DNA of 64,000 bases from DATARH01 sp963705325 (lineage in GTDB: Bacteria > Pseudomonadota > Alphaproteobacteria > ATCC43930 > CGMCC-115725): the NCBI GenBank assembly GCA_963705325.1, contig OY970069.1:3658001-3722000 (forward strand). Reading direction: 5' to 3'. Under the pieces are notes generated by a model, which ran no database searches, was not told where the DNA came from, and worked only from the letters and a program-made list of their open reading frames with translations. A program made the position numbers and the translations under genes. Positions 26,451-36,416 of the stretch are shown here, one piece after another. Each line of letters opens with the position of its first letter. Position 1 is the first letter of the stretch.

Positions 26451-27100
26451 GCCTCCATATCGAAGGGCCGCCGTTCGAGCAGCCGGCGAGTTTTGCGTTC
26501 ACGCCTGAAAACCTCGAAAAAGCGAAGTACCATATCGCCAAATATCCGCTGGGGCGGCAGGCCAGCGCGGTGCTGCCGCTGCTCGACCTGGCCCAGCGGC
26601 AAAGCGGCAATTGGTTGCCCAAGGCGGCGATGGACTATGTCGGTGAGATGCTCGATATGGCGCCGATCCGCGTCTACGAGGTCGCGACCTTCTACACGAT
26701 GTTCAACCTGCGACCGGTGGGGCGCTGGTTCCTCCAAGCCTGTACGACGACGCCGTGTTGGCTGCGCGGCTCCGAGGACGTCGTTGCCGCTTGCAGGAAA
26801 AAGCTGGGCATCTCGCCCGGCCATACCAGCGCCGACGGCCGGTTCACGCTGGTCGAGGTAGAGTGTCTCGGCGCCTGCGTCAATGCGCCGATCCTGCAGG
26901 TCAATGACGATTTCTATGAAGACCTCGACGGGCCGGCCACCGAGAAGCTGCTCGACGCGCTCGCCGCCGGTAATCCACCGCCGATCGGTTCCGTCAAGGG
27001 CCGCCAGGGTTCGATGGCGGAGACGGGACAAACAACGTTGACGGAATTTGCGGGGGCCAGTCAGCCCGCCGAAACCGGGAAGGCCGACAATGCTGGCTGA
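26447..27100 (+). CDS. nuoE: NADH-quinone oxidoreductase subunit E
   Basis: 217 aa from the GTG at 26447, which overlaps the nuoD stop. Thioredoxin-like [2Fe-2S] protein; cluster ligands in CTTTPC and CLGAC. Conserved VYEVATFYTMFNLRPVG precedes them. A low-complexity C-terminal tail of about 45 residues (Thr/Ala/Gly/Glu) extends past the usual domain end. Part of the NADH dehydrogenase module with NuoF and NuoG. The end overlaps the nuoF start by 11 bases. Confidence 0.95.
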   Translation: MSLHIEGPPFEQPASFAFTPENLEKAKYHIAKYPLGRQASAVLPLLDLAQRQSGNWLPKAAMDYVGEMLDMAPIRVYEVATFYTMFNLRPVGRWFLQACTTTPCWLRGSEDVVAACRKKLGISPGHTSADGRFTLVEVECLGACVNAPILQVNDDFYEDLDGPATEKLLDALAAGNPPPIGSVKGRQGSMAETGQTTLTEFAGASQPAETGKADNAG

Positions 27101-28382
27101 TAGGGATCGCGTTTTCACCAATCTCTACGGCCAGGGCGATTGGCACATCGCCGGGGCCAAGAGCCGTGGCGCCTGGGACGGCACCAAGGAGCTGATCCTC
27201 AAAGGCCGCGACTGGATTGTTCAGGAGATCAAGGACTCCGGCCTGCGCGGGCGTGGCGGCGCCGGTTTTCCGACCGGACTCAAATGGTCGTTCATGCCCA
27301 AGGACGTGACCGATCGGCCGCGCTATCTCGTCGTCAACGCGGACGAGAGCGAGCCCGGCACTTGCAAGGACCGTGACATCCTGCGCTGGGACCCGCACAA
27401 GCTCGTCGAGGGTTGCCTGTTGGCCGGCGTCGGGATGGGCGCGACGGCCGGCTACATCTACATTCGCGGCGAATTTTACAATGAGTCCCGGCATCTGCAG
27501 ACCGCGATCGAGGAAGCCTATGACGCCGGCTACCTCGGCAAGAACGCCTGCGGCTCGGGATACGATTTCGAGCTTTATCTGCATCGTGGCGCCGGCGCCT
27601 ATATCTGCGGCGAAGAGACCGGGCTCCTGGAAAGCTTGGAAGGGCGCAAGGGCCAACCACGCCTCAAGCCGCCATTTCCAGCTGCGGTCGGGCTTTATGG
27701 CTGCCCGTCGACGGTCAACAATGTCGAGACCATCGCGGTCGCACCCGACATCCTGAAGCGTGGCGCGAAGTGGTTCGCCGGGATCGGCCGCGAACGCAAC
27801 ACGGGCACGAAAATCTTCTGCATTTCCGGCCACGTGAACACGCCGTGCAATGTCGAAGAGGCGATGTCGATCCCAATGCGTGAGCTGATTGAACGTCATG
27901 CTGGGGGAGTGCGCGGCGGCTGGGCCAATCTATTGGCGGTGATCCCCGGCGGCTCTTCGACTCCGTGCCTGCCGGCCTCGACCTGTGCCGAAGTGCTGAT
28001 GGATTTCGACAGCCTCGTCGCGCAGAAATCGGGGCTCGGCACCGCAGCGCTCATCGTTATGGACAAGTCGACCGACGTCGTTCGTGCGATCGCTCGCCTC
28101 TCGGCTTTCTACAAGCACGAGAGTTGCGGTCAGTGCACCCCCTGCCGCGAAGGCCTCGGCTGGGTGTGGCGCGTCATGGAGCGCATGGTCAAAGGCGACG
28201 CGACGGTCGAGGAGCTCGACATGCTCCAGGAGATCACCACCGAGATCGAGGGCCACACGATCTGCGCGCTGGCCGACGGGGCGGTGTGGCCGGTGCAGGG
28301 CCTCATCCGCCACTTCAAGCCCGAGATGCAGCGCCGTATCGCCGAATATCGCGCGGTCGCCTCGCGTCAGGCGGCGGAGTAG
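27090..28382 (+). CDS. nuoF: NADH-quinone oxidoreductase subunit F
   Basis: 430 aa from the ATG at 27090. Binds NADH and FMN and accepts the hydride. Visible motifs: GRGGAGFPTGLKW (nucleotide-binding, about residues 53-65), NADESEPGTCKDR, the FMN region ICGEETGLLESLEG, and the [4Fe-4S] ligands SCGQCTPCREG near residue 350. Confidence 0.97.
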   Translation: MLADRDRVFTNLYGQGDWHIAGAKSRGAWDGTKELILKGRDWIVQEIKDSGLRGRGGAGFPTGLKWSFMPKDVTDRPRYLVVNADESEPGTCKDRDILRWDPHKLVEGCLLAGVGMGATAGYIYIRGEFYNESRHLQTAIEEAYDAGYLGKNACGSGYDFELYLHRGAGAYICGEETGLLESLEGRKGQPRLKPPFPAAVGLYGCPSTVNNVETIAVAPDILKRGAKWFAGIGRERNTGTKIFCISGHVNTPCNVEEAMSIPMRELIERHAGGVRGGWANLLAVIPGGSSTPCLPASTCAEVLMDFDSLVAQKSGLGTAALIVMDKSTDVVRAIARLSAFYKHESCGQCTPCREGLGWVWRVMERMVKGDATVEELDMLQEITTEIEGHTICALADGAVWPVQGLIRHFKPEMQRRIAEYRAVASRQAAE

Positions 28383-28386
28383 CACG

Positions 28387-30453
28387 ATGCCCAAGCTGAC
28401 GATCGATGGTCAGGAAGTCGAGGTGCCGGGCGGCACCACGGTGCTGCAGGCCTGTCAGAGTATCGGCGTCGAGATCGCTCATTTCTGCTTCCACGAGCGC
28501 TTGGCGATCGCCGGTAATTGCCGAATGTGCCTGGTTGAGCAGGAGCGGGCGCCGAAACCGATCGCTTCCTGCGCGATGCCGGTCGCCGACGGGATGGTCA
28601 TCCACACCCAGTCGGAGAAGGCCAAGAAGGCACGCCACGGCGTCATGGAGATGCTGCTGATCAACCATCCGCTCGACTGCCCGATCTGCGACCAGGGCGG
28701 CGAGTGCGATCTGCAGGATCAGGCGATGGCTTACGGCTTCGACCGCGGCCGTTACCACGAGAACAAGCGGGCGGTCGAAGACAAGGATTTCGGGCCGCTG
28801 GTCGCGACCAGCATGACCCGCTGCATCCACTGCACGCGCTGCATACGGTTCCTCACCGACGTTGCCGGCGTCGAGGAGTTGGGCGCCACCGGTCGCGGCG
28901 AGGACATGGAGATCAGCACCTATATCGAGCGCGCCCTCGACTCCGAGCTTTCTGGCAACATCATCGATCTGTGCCCGGTCGGGGCGCTGACCTCGAAGCC
29001 CTATGCGTTCAACGCGCGGCCTTGGGAGCTGCGCAAGACCGAGAGCGTCGATGTGCTCGACGCGGTCGGCAGCAGTATCCGCGTCGACGCCCGCGACGCC
29101 CGCATCTTGCGCGTGCTGCCGCGACTGAATGAGGCGGTCAACGAGGAATGGATTTCCGACAAGACTCGGTTCGCCGTCGATGGGCTGGTTAGGCGTCGGC
29201 TTGACCGGCCCTATATCCGGCGCGGCGGCAAGCTGGTCGAGGCCGATTGGAGCGAGGTGCTCGATCTCGTCGCTGATCGGCTGAAATCGACTCCCGGCGA
29301 GCGCATCGCGGCGATCGCCGGCGATCTCTGCGACGTCGAGGCGATGTACGCGCTACAGGCGCTGCTCACCGGGCTCGGGGCCACAAGCCTTGATTGTCGG
29401 CAAGATGGCGCGAAGCTTGATGCGGGCTGCCGCGCCGGCTATCTGTTCAACACGACGATCGCCGGCATCGAGCAGGCCGACGCGTGCCTGCTGATCGGCA
29501 CCAACCCGCGCTGGGAAGCGCCGATCGTCAACGCTCGGCTGCGCAAGCGATATCTCCAGGGCGGATTCAAGCTCGCCGCGATCGGGCCAGCGCTCGATCT
29601 GACCTATCCGGTTGAGATGCTGGGCGAGGGCGGCGAGGTTTTGACTGCGCTGACGCAGGGTGGGCATGGCTGGGCCGAGCGGCTCAAGGCCGCCAAGGCG
29701 CCGATGTTGATCCTCGGACAGGGCGCGATGACTCGGCCGGACGGCGCGCAGGTGCTGGCCGCGGCACGGGCGCTGGCCGAGGGCTTCGGCATGGTCCGCG
29801 ACGATTGGAACGGCTTTAATGTTCTGCACCGCGCAGCGGCGCGCGTTGGTGGGCTTGATATGGGCTTCGTGCCGGGGCAGGGTGGCCGTGACACGGCCGG
29901 CATTCTCGCCGCATGCAAGTCGGGCGATGTCAGCGTCCTCTATCTACTCGCGGCCGACGAGCTCGCCCTCGGCGACACCGGTGCGGCCTTTGTCGTCTAT
30001 CAGGGCCATCATGGCGATCGTGGCGCGGCCCGCGCCGATGTCGTGCTGCCGGGCGCCGGATACACCGAAAAGGACGCGACCTACGTCAATACCGAGGGTC
30101 GCGCGCAGCTGGGGCGGCGCGCCGTGTTCCCCCCAGGCGAGGCGCGCGAGGACTGGACGATCCTCCGGGCGCTGTCAGGCGTGATTGGCAAGCCGCTGCC
30201 GTTCGACTCGCTGCGCGATCTACGCCGGCAGATGCGCGCGGCGCATCCGACGCTCGGCGAGATCGACACGGTCGCGAAGGCTGCCTGGGGCGAGTTCGGC
30301 GCGGTTGGACCGATCGCGGCGGCGCCGTTCGTCTATCCGATTGCCGATTTCTACAAGACCGACCCGATCAGCCGCGCCAGCCTGACGATGGCCGAGTGCA
30401 GCGAGCTGTTCGTGACCGGCGCCGGGCAGGGGCGGACCGGCAGGCATGGCTGA
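28387..30453 (+). CDS. nuoG: NADH-quinone oxidoreductase subunit G
   Basis: 688 aa from the ATG at 28387 (the upstream part of the open frame overlaps nuoF and is spurious). N-terminal [2Fe-2S] domain (HFCFHERLAIAGNCRMC), then two [4Fe-4S] binding sets (CPICDQGGECDLQD and CIHCTRCIRF), then a molybdopterin-oxidoreductase-like body without a metal cofactor. It links NuoE/F to NuoI. The end overlaps nuoH by 8 bases. Confidence 0.97.
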   Translation: MPKLTIDGQEVEVPGGTTVLQACQSIGVEIAHFCFHERLAIAGNCRMCLVEQERAPKPIASCAMPVADGMVIHTQSEKAKKARHGVMEMLLINHPLDCPICDQGGECDLQDQAMAYGFDRGRYHENKRAVEDKDFGPLVATSMTRCIHCTRCIRFLTDVAGVEELGATGRGEDMEISTYIERALDSELSGNIIDLCPVGALTSKPYAFNARPWELRKTESVDVLDAVGSSIRVDARDARILRVLPRLNEAVNEEWISDKTRFAVDGLVRRRLDRPYIRRGGKLVEADWSEVLDLVADRLKSTPGERIAAIAGDLCDVEAMYALQALLTGLGATSLDCRQDGAKLDAGCRAGYLFNTTIAGIEQADACLLIGTNPRWEAPIVNARLRKRYLQGGFKLAAIGPALDLTYPVEMLGEGGEVLTALTQGGHGWAERLKAAKAPMLILGQGAMTRPDGAQVLAAARALAEGFGMVRDDWNGFNVLHRAAARVGGLDMGFVPGQGGRDTAGILAACKSGDVSVLYLLAADELALGDTGAAFVVYQGHHGDRGAARADVVLPGAGYTEKDATYVNTEGRAQLGRRAVFPPGEAREDWTILRALSGVIGKPLPFDSLRDLRRQMRAAHPTLGEIDTVAKAAWGEFGAVGPIAAAPFVYPIADFYKTDPISRASLTMAECSELFVTGAGQGRTGRHG

Positions 30454-31486
30454 ATTCTGGTGGGGCTACGCCTGGCCGACGCTGTTCATCGTGGGCAAGA
30501 TCCTGTGCGTTCTCGTGCCGTTGCTGCTGGCGATCGCTTATTACACCTATTTCGAGCGTAAGGTCCTAGCGGCCTCGCAGCTGCGCAAGGGCCCCAACGT
30601 CGTCGGCCCGTTTGGGCTACTTCAGCCGATCGCCGACGCTGTCAAGATGCTATTCAAGGAGACGATCGTCCCCAGCAGCGCCAATCGCGTTATTTTTATC
30701 GCGGCGCCACTGGTCACCGTGACACTGGCGCTGGTGGCCTGGGCGGTGATTCCGTTCGATAAGGGCCTGGTCATCTCCAACATCAATGTCGGCATCCTCT
30801 ACTTGTTTGCCATCAGCTCGCTTGGCGTTTACGGGATCGTCATGGCGGGTTGGGCGTCCAACTCGCGCTATGCCTTTCTTGGAGCCCTGCGATCGGCGGC
30901 CCAGATGGTCTCGTATGAGGTCTCGATCGGCTTTGTCTTGGTTACCGTGTTGCTCTGCGCCGGTTCGCTGAACCTGACCGACATCGTCGAGGCGCAAAAC
31001 CGCTGGTGGCTCGGATTTATCCCCGGGTGGTTTGTGATCCCGCTTTTGCCGATGTTCGTCGTGTTTTTCATTTCGACGCTCGCCGAGACCAACCGTACGC
31101 CGTTCGACCTGCCAGAGGACGAGGCGACGCTCGTCGCCGGGTTCAACGTCGAATATTCGTCGATGGCTTGGCTGCTTTTCTTCATGGGCGAATACGGCAA
31201 CATGATCCTGATGAGCGCGATGACCAGCATCCTGTTCCTCGGGGGCTGGCTGTCACCGATTCCGCTGGAGCCTTTCACCTGGATTCCGGGGCCGATTTGG
31301 CTACTCGCGAAGGTCCTCTTCGTGATGTTCTGCTTCCTATGGGTGCGAGCGACGTTCCCGCGCTTTCGTTACGACCAACTGATGCGGCTGGGATGGAAGG
31401 TCTTTCTGCCGCTGTCGCTATTCTGGCTGGTGCTGACCGCCGGCGTTCTGACCGCGATGGGCTGGGTTCCCGGTCCGGTTCATTGA
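30446..31486 (+). CDS. nuoH: NADH-quinone oxidoreductase subunit H
   Basis: 346 aa, about eight transmembrane helices. Connects the peripheral to the membrane arm and lines the quinone tunnel. Conserved YFERKVLAASQLRKGPNVVGPFG near residue 34 and the acidic loop AETNRTPFDLPEDEATLVAGFN near residue 212 are intact. Confidence 0.98.
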   Translation: MAEFWWGYAWPTLFIVGKILCVLVPLLLAIAYYTYFERKVLAASQLRKGPNVVGPFGLLQPIADAVKMLFKETIVPSSANRVIFIAAPLVTVTLALVAWAVIPFDKGLVISNINVGILYLFAISSLGVYGIVMAGWASNSRYAFLGALRSAAQMVSYEVSIGFVLVTVLLCAGSLNLTDIVEAQNRWWLGFIPGWFVIPLLPMFVVFFISTLAETNRTPFDLPEDEATLVAGFNVEYSSMAWLLFFMGEYGNMILMSAMTSILFLGGWLSPIPLEPFTWIPGPIWLLAKVLFVMFCFLWVRATFPRFRYDQLMRLGWKVFLPLSLFWLVLTAGVLTAMGWVPGPVH

Positions 31487-31528
31487 CAGGGAGGGGCTCG
31501 GCTCTATGGTGGCGATGAGGAACTGCCG

Positions 31529-32017
31529 ATGAACTTCTTGGCGCGCGGCGCGCGCGGGCTCCTGCTGACCGAGCTGATTTCGGGCATGGCGCTAACCTTG
31601 CGATACATGTTCAAGCCTGCGGTTACGGTCAATTACCCTTACGAGAAGGGGCCGCTGAGCTCGCGTTTCCGTGGGGAGCACGCACTGCGCCGCTATCCCA
31701 ATGGCGAAGAGCGCTGCATCGCCTGTAAGCTATGCGAGGCGATCTGCCCGGCGCTGGCGATCACCATTGAAGCCGAACCGCGCGAGGACGGCAGCCGGCG
31801 CACGACGCGCTACGATATCGACATGACCAAGTGCATCTATTGCGGCTATTGCCAAGAGGCTTGCCCGGTTGATGCGATTGTCGAGGGGCCGAACTTCGAG
31901 TTCGCCGCCGAGACGCGCGAAGAGCTCTTTTACGACAAGGAGAAACTGCTGGCGAATGGCGATCGTTGGGAAGCTGAGATCGCGAAGAGCCTGTCGCTCG
32001 AGGCGCCGTACCGGTGA
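31529..32017 (+). CDS. nuoI: NADH-quinone oxidoreductase subunit I
   Basis: 162 aa. Two ferredoxin-type [4Fe-4S] motifs, CIACKLCEAICP and CIYCGYCQEACP, as in the TYKY subunit. It passes electrons from NuoG to NuoB. The stop overlaps the nuoJ start. Confidence 0.98.
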   Translation: MNFLARGARGLLLTELISGMALTLRYMFKPAVTVNYPYEKGPLSSRFRGEHALRRYPNGEERCIACKLCEAICPALAITIEAEPREDGSRRTTRYDIDMTKCIYCGYCQEACPVDAIVEGPNFEFAAETREELFYDKEKLLANGDRWEAEIAKSLSLEAPYR

Positions 32018-32634
32018 TCCTTTCCGCGATAATGTTCTATTTGTTCGCCGCCGTCGCGGTGGCCTCCGGCGTGATGGTCGTCTCGGCGCGCAACCCCGTG
32101 CATTCGGTTCTGTTCCTCATCCTCGCCTTCTTCAATGCTGCCGGGCTCTTCGTGCTGATGGGTGCCGAATTCCTGGCGATGATCCTGGTCATCGTCTATG
32201 TCGGCGCCGTCGCGGTGTTGTTCCTCTTTGTCGTGATGATGCTTGACATCGATTTCGCGCAGCTGCGCACCGGCGCGATCAAATATCTGCCCATTGGCGC
32301 TCTAGTCGGGTTCATTCTGCTGGCTGAGCTGGTGCTCGTGTTCGGCGGCTGGGCAATTGCGCCGAACGTGGCGACTCTCGCGGCGGCGCCGACGCCGTCC
32401 GGCGCGGCGATGACCAATACCCGGGCGCTCGGTGACCTGCTCTATACCCGGTACATCTTCTCTTTCCAGGCAGCAGGGATGATCCTCCTGGTAGCCATGA
32501 TCGGCGCGATCGTGCTGACCCTGCGCCAGCGCGTCGATACAAGGCGGCAATCGATCTCAGAGCAGCTCTCGCGCCAGCGTTCCGAGACCCTTGAGGTCGT
32601 CAAGGTGCCGATCGGACAGGGGGTAGGGGACTGA
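32014..32634 (+). CDS. nuoJ: NADH-quinone oxidoreductase subunit J
   Basis: 206 aa with five hydrophobic helices. The conserved YVGAVAVLFLFVVMML (third helix, with its pi-bulge region) and a GTG start at 32014 overlapping nuoI are seen. The soluble C-terminal tail of about 35 residues is common in alphaproteobacteria. The stop overlaps the nuoK ATG by one base. Confidence 0.96.
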   Translation: MILSAIMFYLFAAVAVASGVMVVSARNPVHSVLFLILAFFNAAGLFVLMGAEFLAMILVIVYVGAVAVLFLFVVMMLDIDFAQLRTGAIKYLPIGALVGFILLAELVLVFGGWAIAPNVATLAAAPTPSGAAMTNTRALGDLLYTRYIFSFQAAGMILLVAMIGAIVLTLRQRVDTRRQSISEQLSRQRSETLEVVKVPIGQGVGD

Positions 32635-32945
32635 TGCTGCAGATCGGCCTTGCCCACTACCTGACTGTCGCCGCGATCCTCTTCACGCTTGGGATTTTCG
32701 GCATTTTTCTCAATCGCAAGAACGTCATCATTATTATGATGTCGATTGAGCTGATGCTGCTCGCGGTCAACATCAACTTCGTCGCCTTTTCGACCGTTCT
32801 CAACGATCTCGTCGGGCAGGTCTTTGCGATGTTTGTGCTGACCGTCGCCGCCGCCGAGGCGGCGATTGGGCTCGCCATCCTGGTCGTCTACTTCCGCAAC
32901 CGCGGCTCGATCCAGGTCGAGGACATCCGGATGATGCGGGGCTAG
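32634..32945 (+). CDS. nuoK: NADH-quinone oxidoreductase subunit K
   Basis: 103 aa, three transmembrane helices. The proton-channel glutamates lie in MSIELMLLAVNINF and in VAAAEAAIGLAI. Homologous to MrpC of Na+/H+ antiporters. Confidence 0.97.
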   Translation: MLQIGLAHYLTVAAILFTLGIFGIFLNRKNVIIIMMSIELMLLAVNINFVAFSTVLNDLVGQVFAMFVLTVAAAEAAIGLAILVVYFRNRGSIQVEDIRMMRG

Positions 32946-32951
32946 CGCGCC

Positions 32952-34878
32952 TTGGCCGCTCTCGTCGTTTTCTTGCCGCTTTTGGCTGCCGCGATCGCCG
33001 GGTTTTTCGGCCGGGTGATTGGCGACCGCGGCGCGCAGGTGGTCACTTGCGGCGCGCTCGTGCTGTCGGCGATCTTCGGCATCCTTGTCTTCCGCGACAT
33101 CATGGGGCAGTCCCAGCCCCACGTTGAGGCGCTAGCCACCTGGATTTCAGCAGGCGGGGTCGATGTCGAGTGGTCGCTGCGCCTCGACACGCTCTCGGGG
33201 GTGATGATCCTCGTCGTGACCATCGTCTCGGCGATGGTCCACGTCTATTCCGTCGGCTACATGGCGCATGACCACTCGATCCCGCGGTTCATGGCCTATT
33301 TGAGCCTCTTCACCTTCTTCATGCTGGCCCTAGTCACCGCCAACGACTTCGTCCAGATGTTCTTCGGCTGGGAGGGTGTCGGGCTCGCCTCCTATCTGCT
33401 GATCGGCTTCTGGTACGACCGCGCCTCGGCTGACGCAGCGGCGATCAAGGCCTTTGTCGTTAACCGCATCGGCGATTTCGGCTTTGCACTCGGCATCTTC
33501 GCGGTCTTCGTCCTCTTCGGGTCCCTCGATTTTGACACAGTGTTCGGCAAGGCGCCCGGCACGGTGCACCAGGTGATGCCATTTCTTGGCTGGCAGGTGC
33601 CTGCCCTGACCCTGTGCTGCGTGCTGCTGTTCATCGGCGCGATGGGCAAGTCGGCGCAGCTCGGCCTCCATACTTGGCTGCCCGATGCGATGGAGGGCCC
33701 GACTCCGGTCTCGGCCCTCATTCACGCCGCAACGATGGTGACCGCCGGCGTCTACATGGTGGCGCGGTTGTCGCCGATGTTCGAATACGCGCCGACGGCT
33801 CTGGCCGTGGTCGGGGTGATCGGCGGCACGACGGCGATCTTTGCGGCCAGCGTCGGCATGGCGCAGAACGACATCAAACGCGTCATCGCCTATTCGACCT
33901 GTTCGCAGTTGGGGTACATGTTCTTCGCCGCCGGGGTCTCGGCTTATGGGGCGGCGATGTTTCACCTGTTCACCCACGCCTTCTTCAAGGCGCTGCTGTT
34001 CCTCGGAGCGGGATCAGTGATCCACGCGATGTCCGGAGAGCAGGACATGCGTCGCATGGGTGCATTGTGGAAGAAGATACCGATCACCTATGTGTTGATG
34101 TGGATCGGCAGTCTGTCGCTTGCGGGCATTCCTTTCTTTGCCGGGTATCTACTCCAAGGACTCGATCCTCGCCGCGGCCTGGGCCTCGGGGACGGCGGTC
34201 GGGAGGTACTCGTTCTGCCTGGGCGTCTTCACCGCGTTCCTCACCGCCTTCTATTCGTGGCGGCTCATCATCATGACCTTCCACGGAACCTCGCGCGCCG
34301 ACCGCGAGGTCGAACATCATATCCACGAGAGCCCATGGGTGATGCTGCTGCCGCTCTTCGTGCTGGCGGCTGGCGCGATCTTCGCCGGCTATCTCGCCGA
34401 CAATTTCTTTGTCGGCGAGGGGCGGGCGGAATTCTGGAAAAGCGCGATCCTCGTGTTGCCGGCGCATGACGCGATCGCCGCGTCGGAGCACAATTCGCTG
34501 TTTATCGACTACCTGCCGCTGATTGGCGGTGTCTTCGGCATCGCCCTCGCCTATGTCTGTTACATGTGGCGGCCGGGTATTCCGGCCGCCGCCGCGATTC
34601 ATTTCCGGTCGTTGTATCTGTTCCTTCTCAACAAATGGTACTTCGACGAGCTGTACGACCGGCTCTTCGTGCGTAGCGCCTTCAGTCTTGGCGAGGGGCT
34701 GTGGAAGACCGGCGACGGCACGATCATCGATGGGTTGGGGCCTGACGGCATATCCGCCGCGACACGCGAGCTGGCGCGCGAGGCAAGCCGGCTGCAGACC
34801 GGTTATGTCTACCACTATGCCTTTGCCATGCTGATCGGCGTCGTCGCGCTGATCACCTGGTACCTGATCCCGCGGTAG
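32952..34878 (+). CDS. nuoL: NADH-quinone oxidoreductase subunit L, with apparent +1 frameshift
   Basis: Largest antiporter-like subunit, with the long lateral helix at its C-terminus. The first frame runs from a TTG at 32952 through all core helices (LIGFWYDR, MGKSAQLGLHTWLPDAMEGPTPVS) to IPFFAGY. The protein then continues in the next frame with YSKDSILAAAWASG to the TAG at 34876-34878. Removing the C at 34149 gives a continuous 641-aa NuoL, the normal length. Complex I cannot work without the C-terminal part, so a sequence error is the most likely cause; a real inactivating mutation is possible. Confidence 0.9.
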
Positions 34879-34883
34879 CCGGC

Positions 34884-36413
34884 ATGTTCCAGGAAATGGG
34901 CCACTGGCCGCTGCTGTCGCTGGTAACGTTTCTGCCGCTAGTCGGGGCGGGGTTCATTCTGGTGACCCGCGGCGACGATGAGATCGTCGCCCGCAACGCG
35001 CGCAACATCGCGCTATGGACCTCAGTCATCGTCTTGCTGCTGTCGCTGGTGCTGTGGATCGATTTCGATCCGGCGACCGCGGCATTCCAGTTCGTCGAGA
35101 AGGCACACTGGGTCAGGATCGGCGGGTTCGAGATCAACTACCACATGGGGATCGACGGCATCTCGCTATTCTTCGTGCTGCTGTCGACCCTCTTGACCGT
35201 GCTCTGCGTCGCCGCCAGCTGGCAGTCGGTCCATGCTCAGGTCAAGGAATACATGATCGCCTTCCTCGTCCTCGAGACGCTGATGGTCGGCATGTTTTGC
35301 GCGCTCGATTTCGTTCTTTTCTATGTGTTCTTCGAGGGCGTGCTGATCCCGATGTTCCTGATCATCGGGGTGTGGGGCGGCCCGCGCCGGGTCTACGCGG
35401 CGTTCAAGTTCTTCCTCTACACGCTGCTCGGCTCGGTGCTGATGCTGCTGGCGATCCTTGCCGTCTACTTCCAGACCGGCAGCACCGATATCGAGGTCGC
35501 GTTGACCCATGCATTCCCGTTCGGGTTGCAGAAATGGCTGTTTCTTGCGTTCTTCGCCTCGTTCGCGGTCAAGGTGCCGATGTGGCCCGTCCACACCTGG
35601 CTGCCCGACGCGCATGTCGAGGCGCCGACCGCGGGCTCGGTGATCCTCGCCGGCGTGCTGCTGAAGATGGGCGGCTACGGTTTTGTGCGCTTCTCGCTGC
35701 CGATGTTTCCGCTCGCCTCGCACTACTTCACGCCGCTTATGTTTGCCTTGAGTGCGGTCGCGGTCATCTACACCTCGCTCGTCGCCCTCGCGCAGACTGA
35801 CATGAAGAAGCTGATCGCCTATTCGTCGGTGGCGCATATGGGTTTCGTGACGATGGGCATTTTCGCGGTTACGTCCGAGGCGGTGCAGGGCGCGGTCATC
35901 CAGATGCTGAGCCACGGTCTCGTCTCGGGTGCTCTGTTCCTCTGTGTCGGGGTCGTCTACGACCGGATGCATACGCGCGACATCGACCGTTACGGCGGCC
36001 TCGTGCAACGGATGCCGGCTTACGCATTCGTCTTTATGGCGTTTATGCTCGCCTCGGTCGGTCTGCCAGGGACGAGCGGTTTTGTCGGTGAATTTTTGAT
36101 CCTGCTCGGCACGTTCAAGGTGTCGACGCTGGAATGCTTCCTTGCTGCGACCGCGTTGTTTCTCGGTGCGGCCTATATGCTTTATCTCTACCGTCGTGTG
36201 ATCTTTGGCACGATAACGCGCGACGATCTCCGCAACATTCTGGATCTGTCGCCGCGCGAGAAAGTGGTGTTTGCGCCGCTCGTCGTGCTGGTGTTGTGGA
36301 TGGGCATCTATCCGATGTCGTTCCTGGGGCCGATCCGCGCCTCGGTCGATCATCTGGTGCAGCAGGTGAGCGCCGCCCAGGCGGCGCTCGGCCCTCGTGC
36401 GAGCGCAGAGTAG
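34884..36413 (+). CDS. nuoM: NADH-quinone oxidoreductase subunit M
   Basis: 509 aa, about 14 transmembrane helices; antiporter-like proton pump. Conserved FYVFFEGVLIPMFLIIGVWG (with channel Glu) and KVPMWPVHTWLPDAHVEAPT are intact. It starts 5 bases after nuoL and ends 3 bases before nuoN. Confidence 0.98.
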   Translation: MFQEMGHWPLLSLVTFLPLVGAGFILVTRGDDEIVARNARNIALWTSVIVLLLSLVLWIDFDPATAAFQFVEKAHWVRIGGFEINYHMGIDGISLFFVLLSTLLTVLCVAASWQSVHAQVKEYMIAFLVLETLMVGMFCALDFVLFYVFFEGVLIPMFLIIGVWGGPRRVYAAFKFFLYTLLGSVLMLLAILAVYFQTGSTDIEVALTHAFPFGLQKWLFLAFFASFAVKVPMWPVHTWLPDAHVEAPTAGSVILAGVLLKMGGYGFVRFSLPMFPLASHYFTPLMFALSAVAVIYTSLVALAQTDMKKLIAYSSVAHMGFVTMGIFAVTSEAVQGAVIQMLSHGLVSGALFLCVGVVYDRMHTRDIDRYGGLVQRMPAYAFVFMAFMLASVGLPGTSGFVGEFLILLGTFKVSTLECFLAATALFLGAAYMLYLYRRVIFGTITRDDLRNILDLSPREKVVFAPLVVLVLWMGIYPMSFLGPIRASVDHLVQQVSAAQAALGPRASAE

Positions 36414-36416
36414 CCG

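Noticed and set aside
28084..28386. Upstream part of the nuoG open frame
   Set aside because: Overlaps the end of nuoF in another frame; the real start is the ATG at 28387 giving the family N-terminus.
34120..34470. Programmed ribosomal frameshift in nuoL
   Set aside because: No slippery heptamer or downstream structure is seen at 34149, and NuoL is normally made from one frame; a sequence error is simpler.
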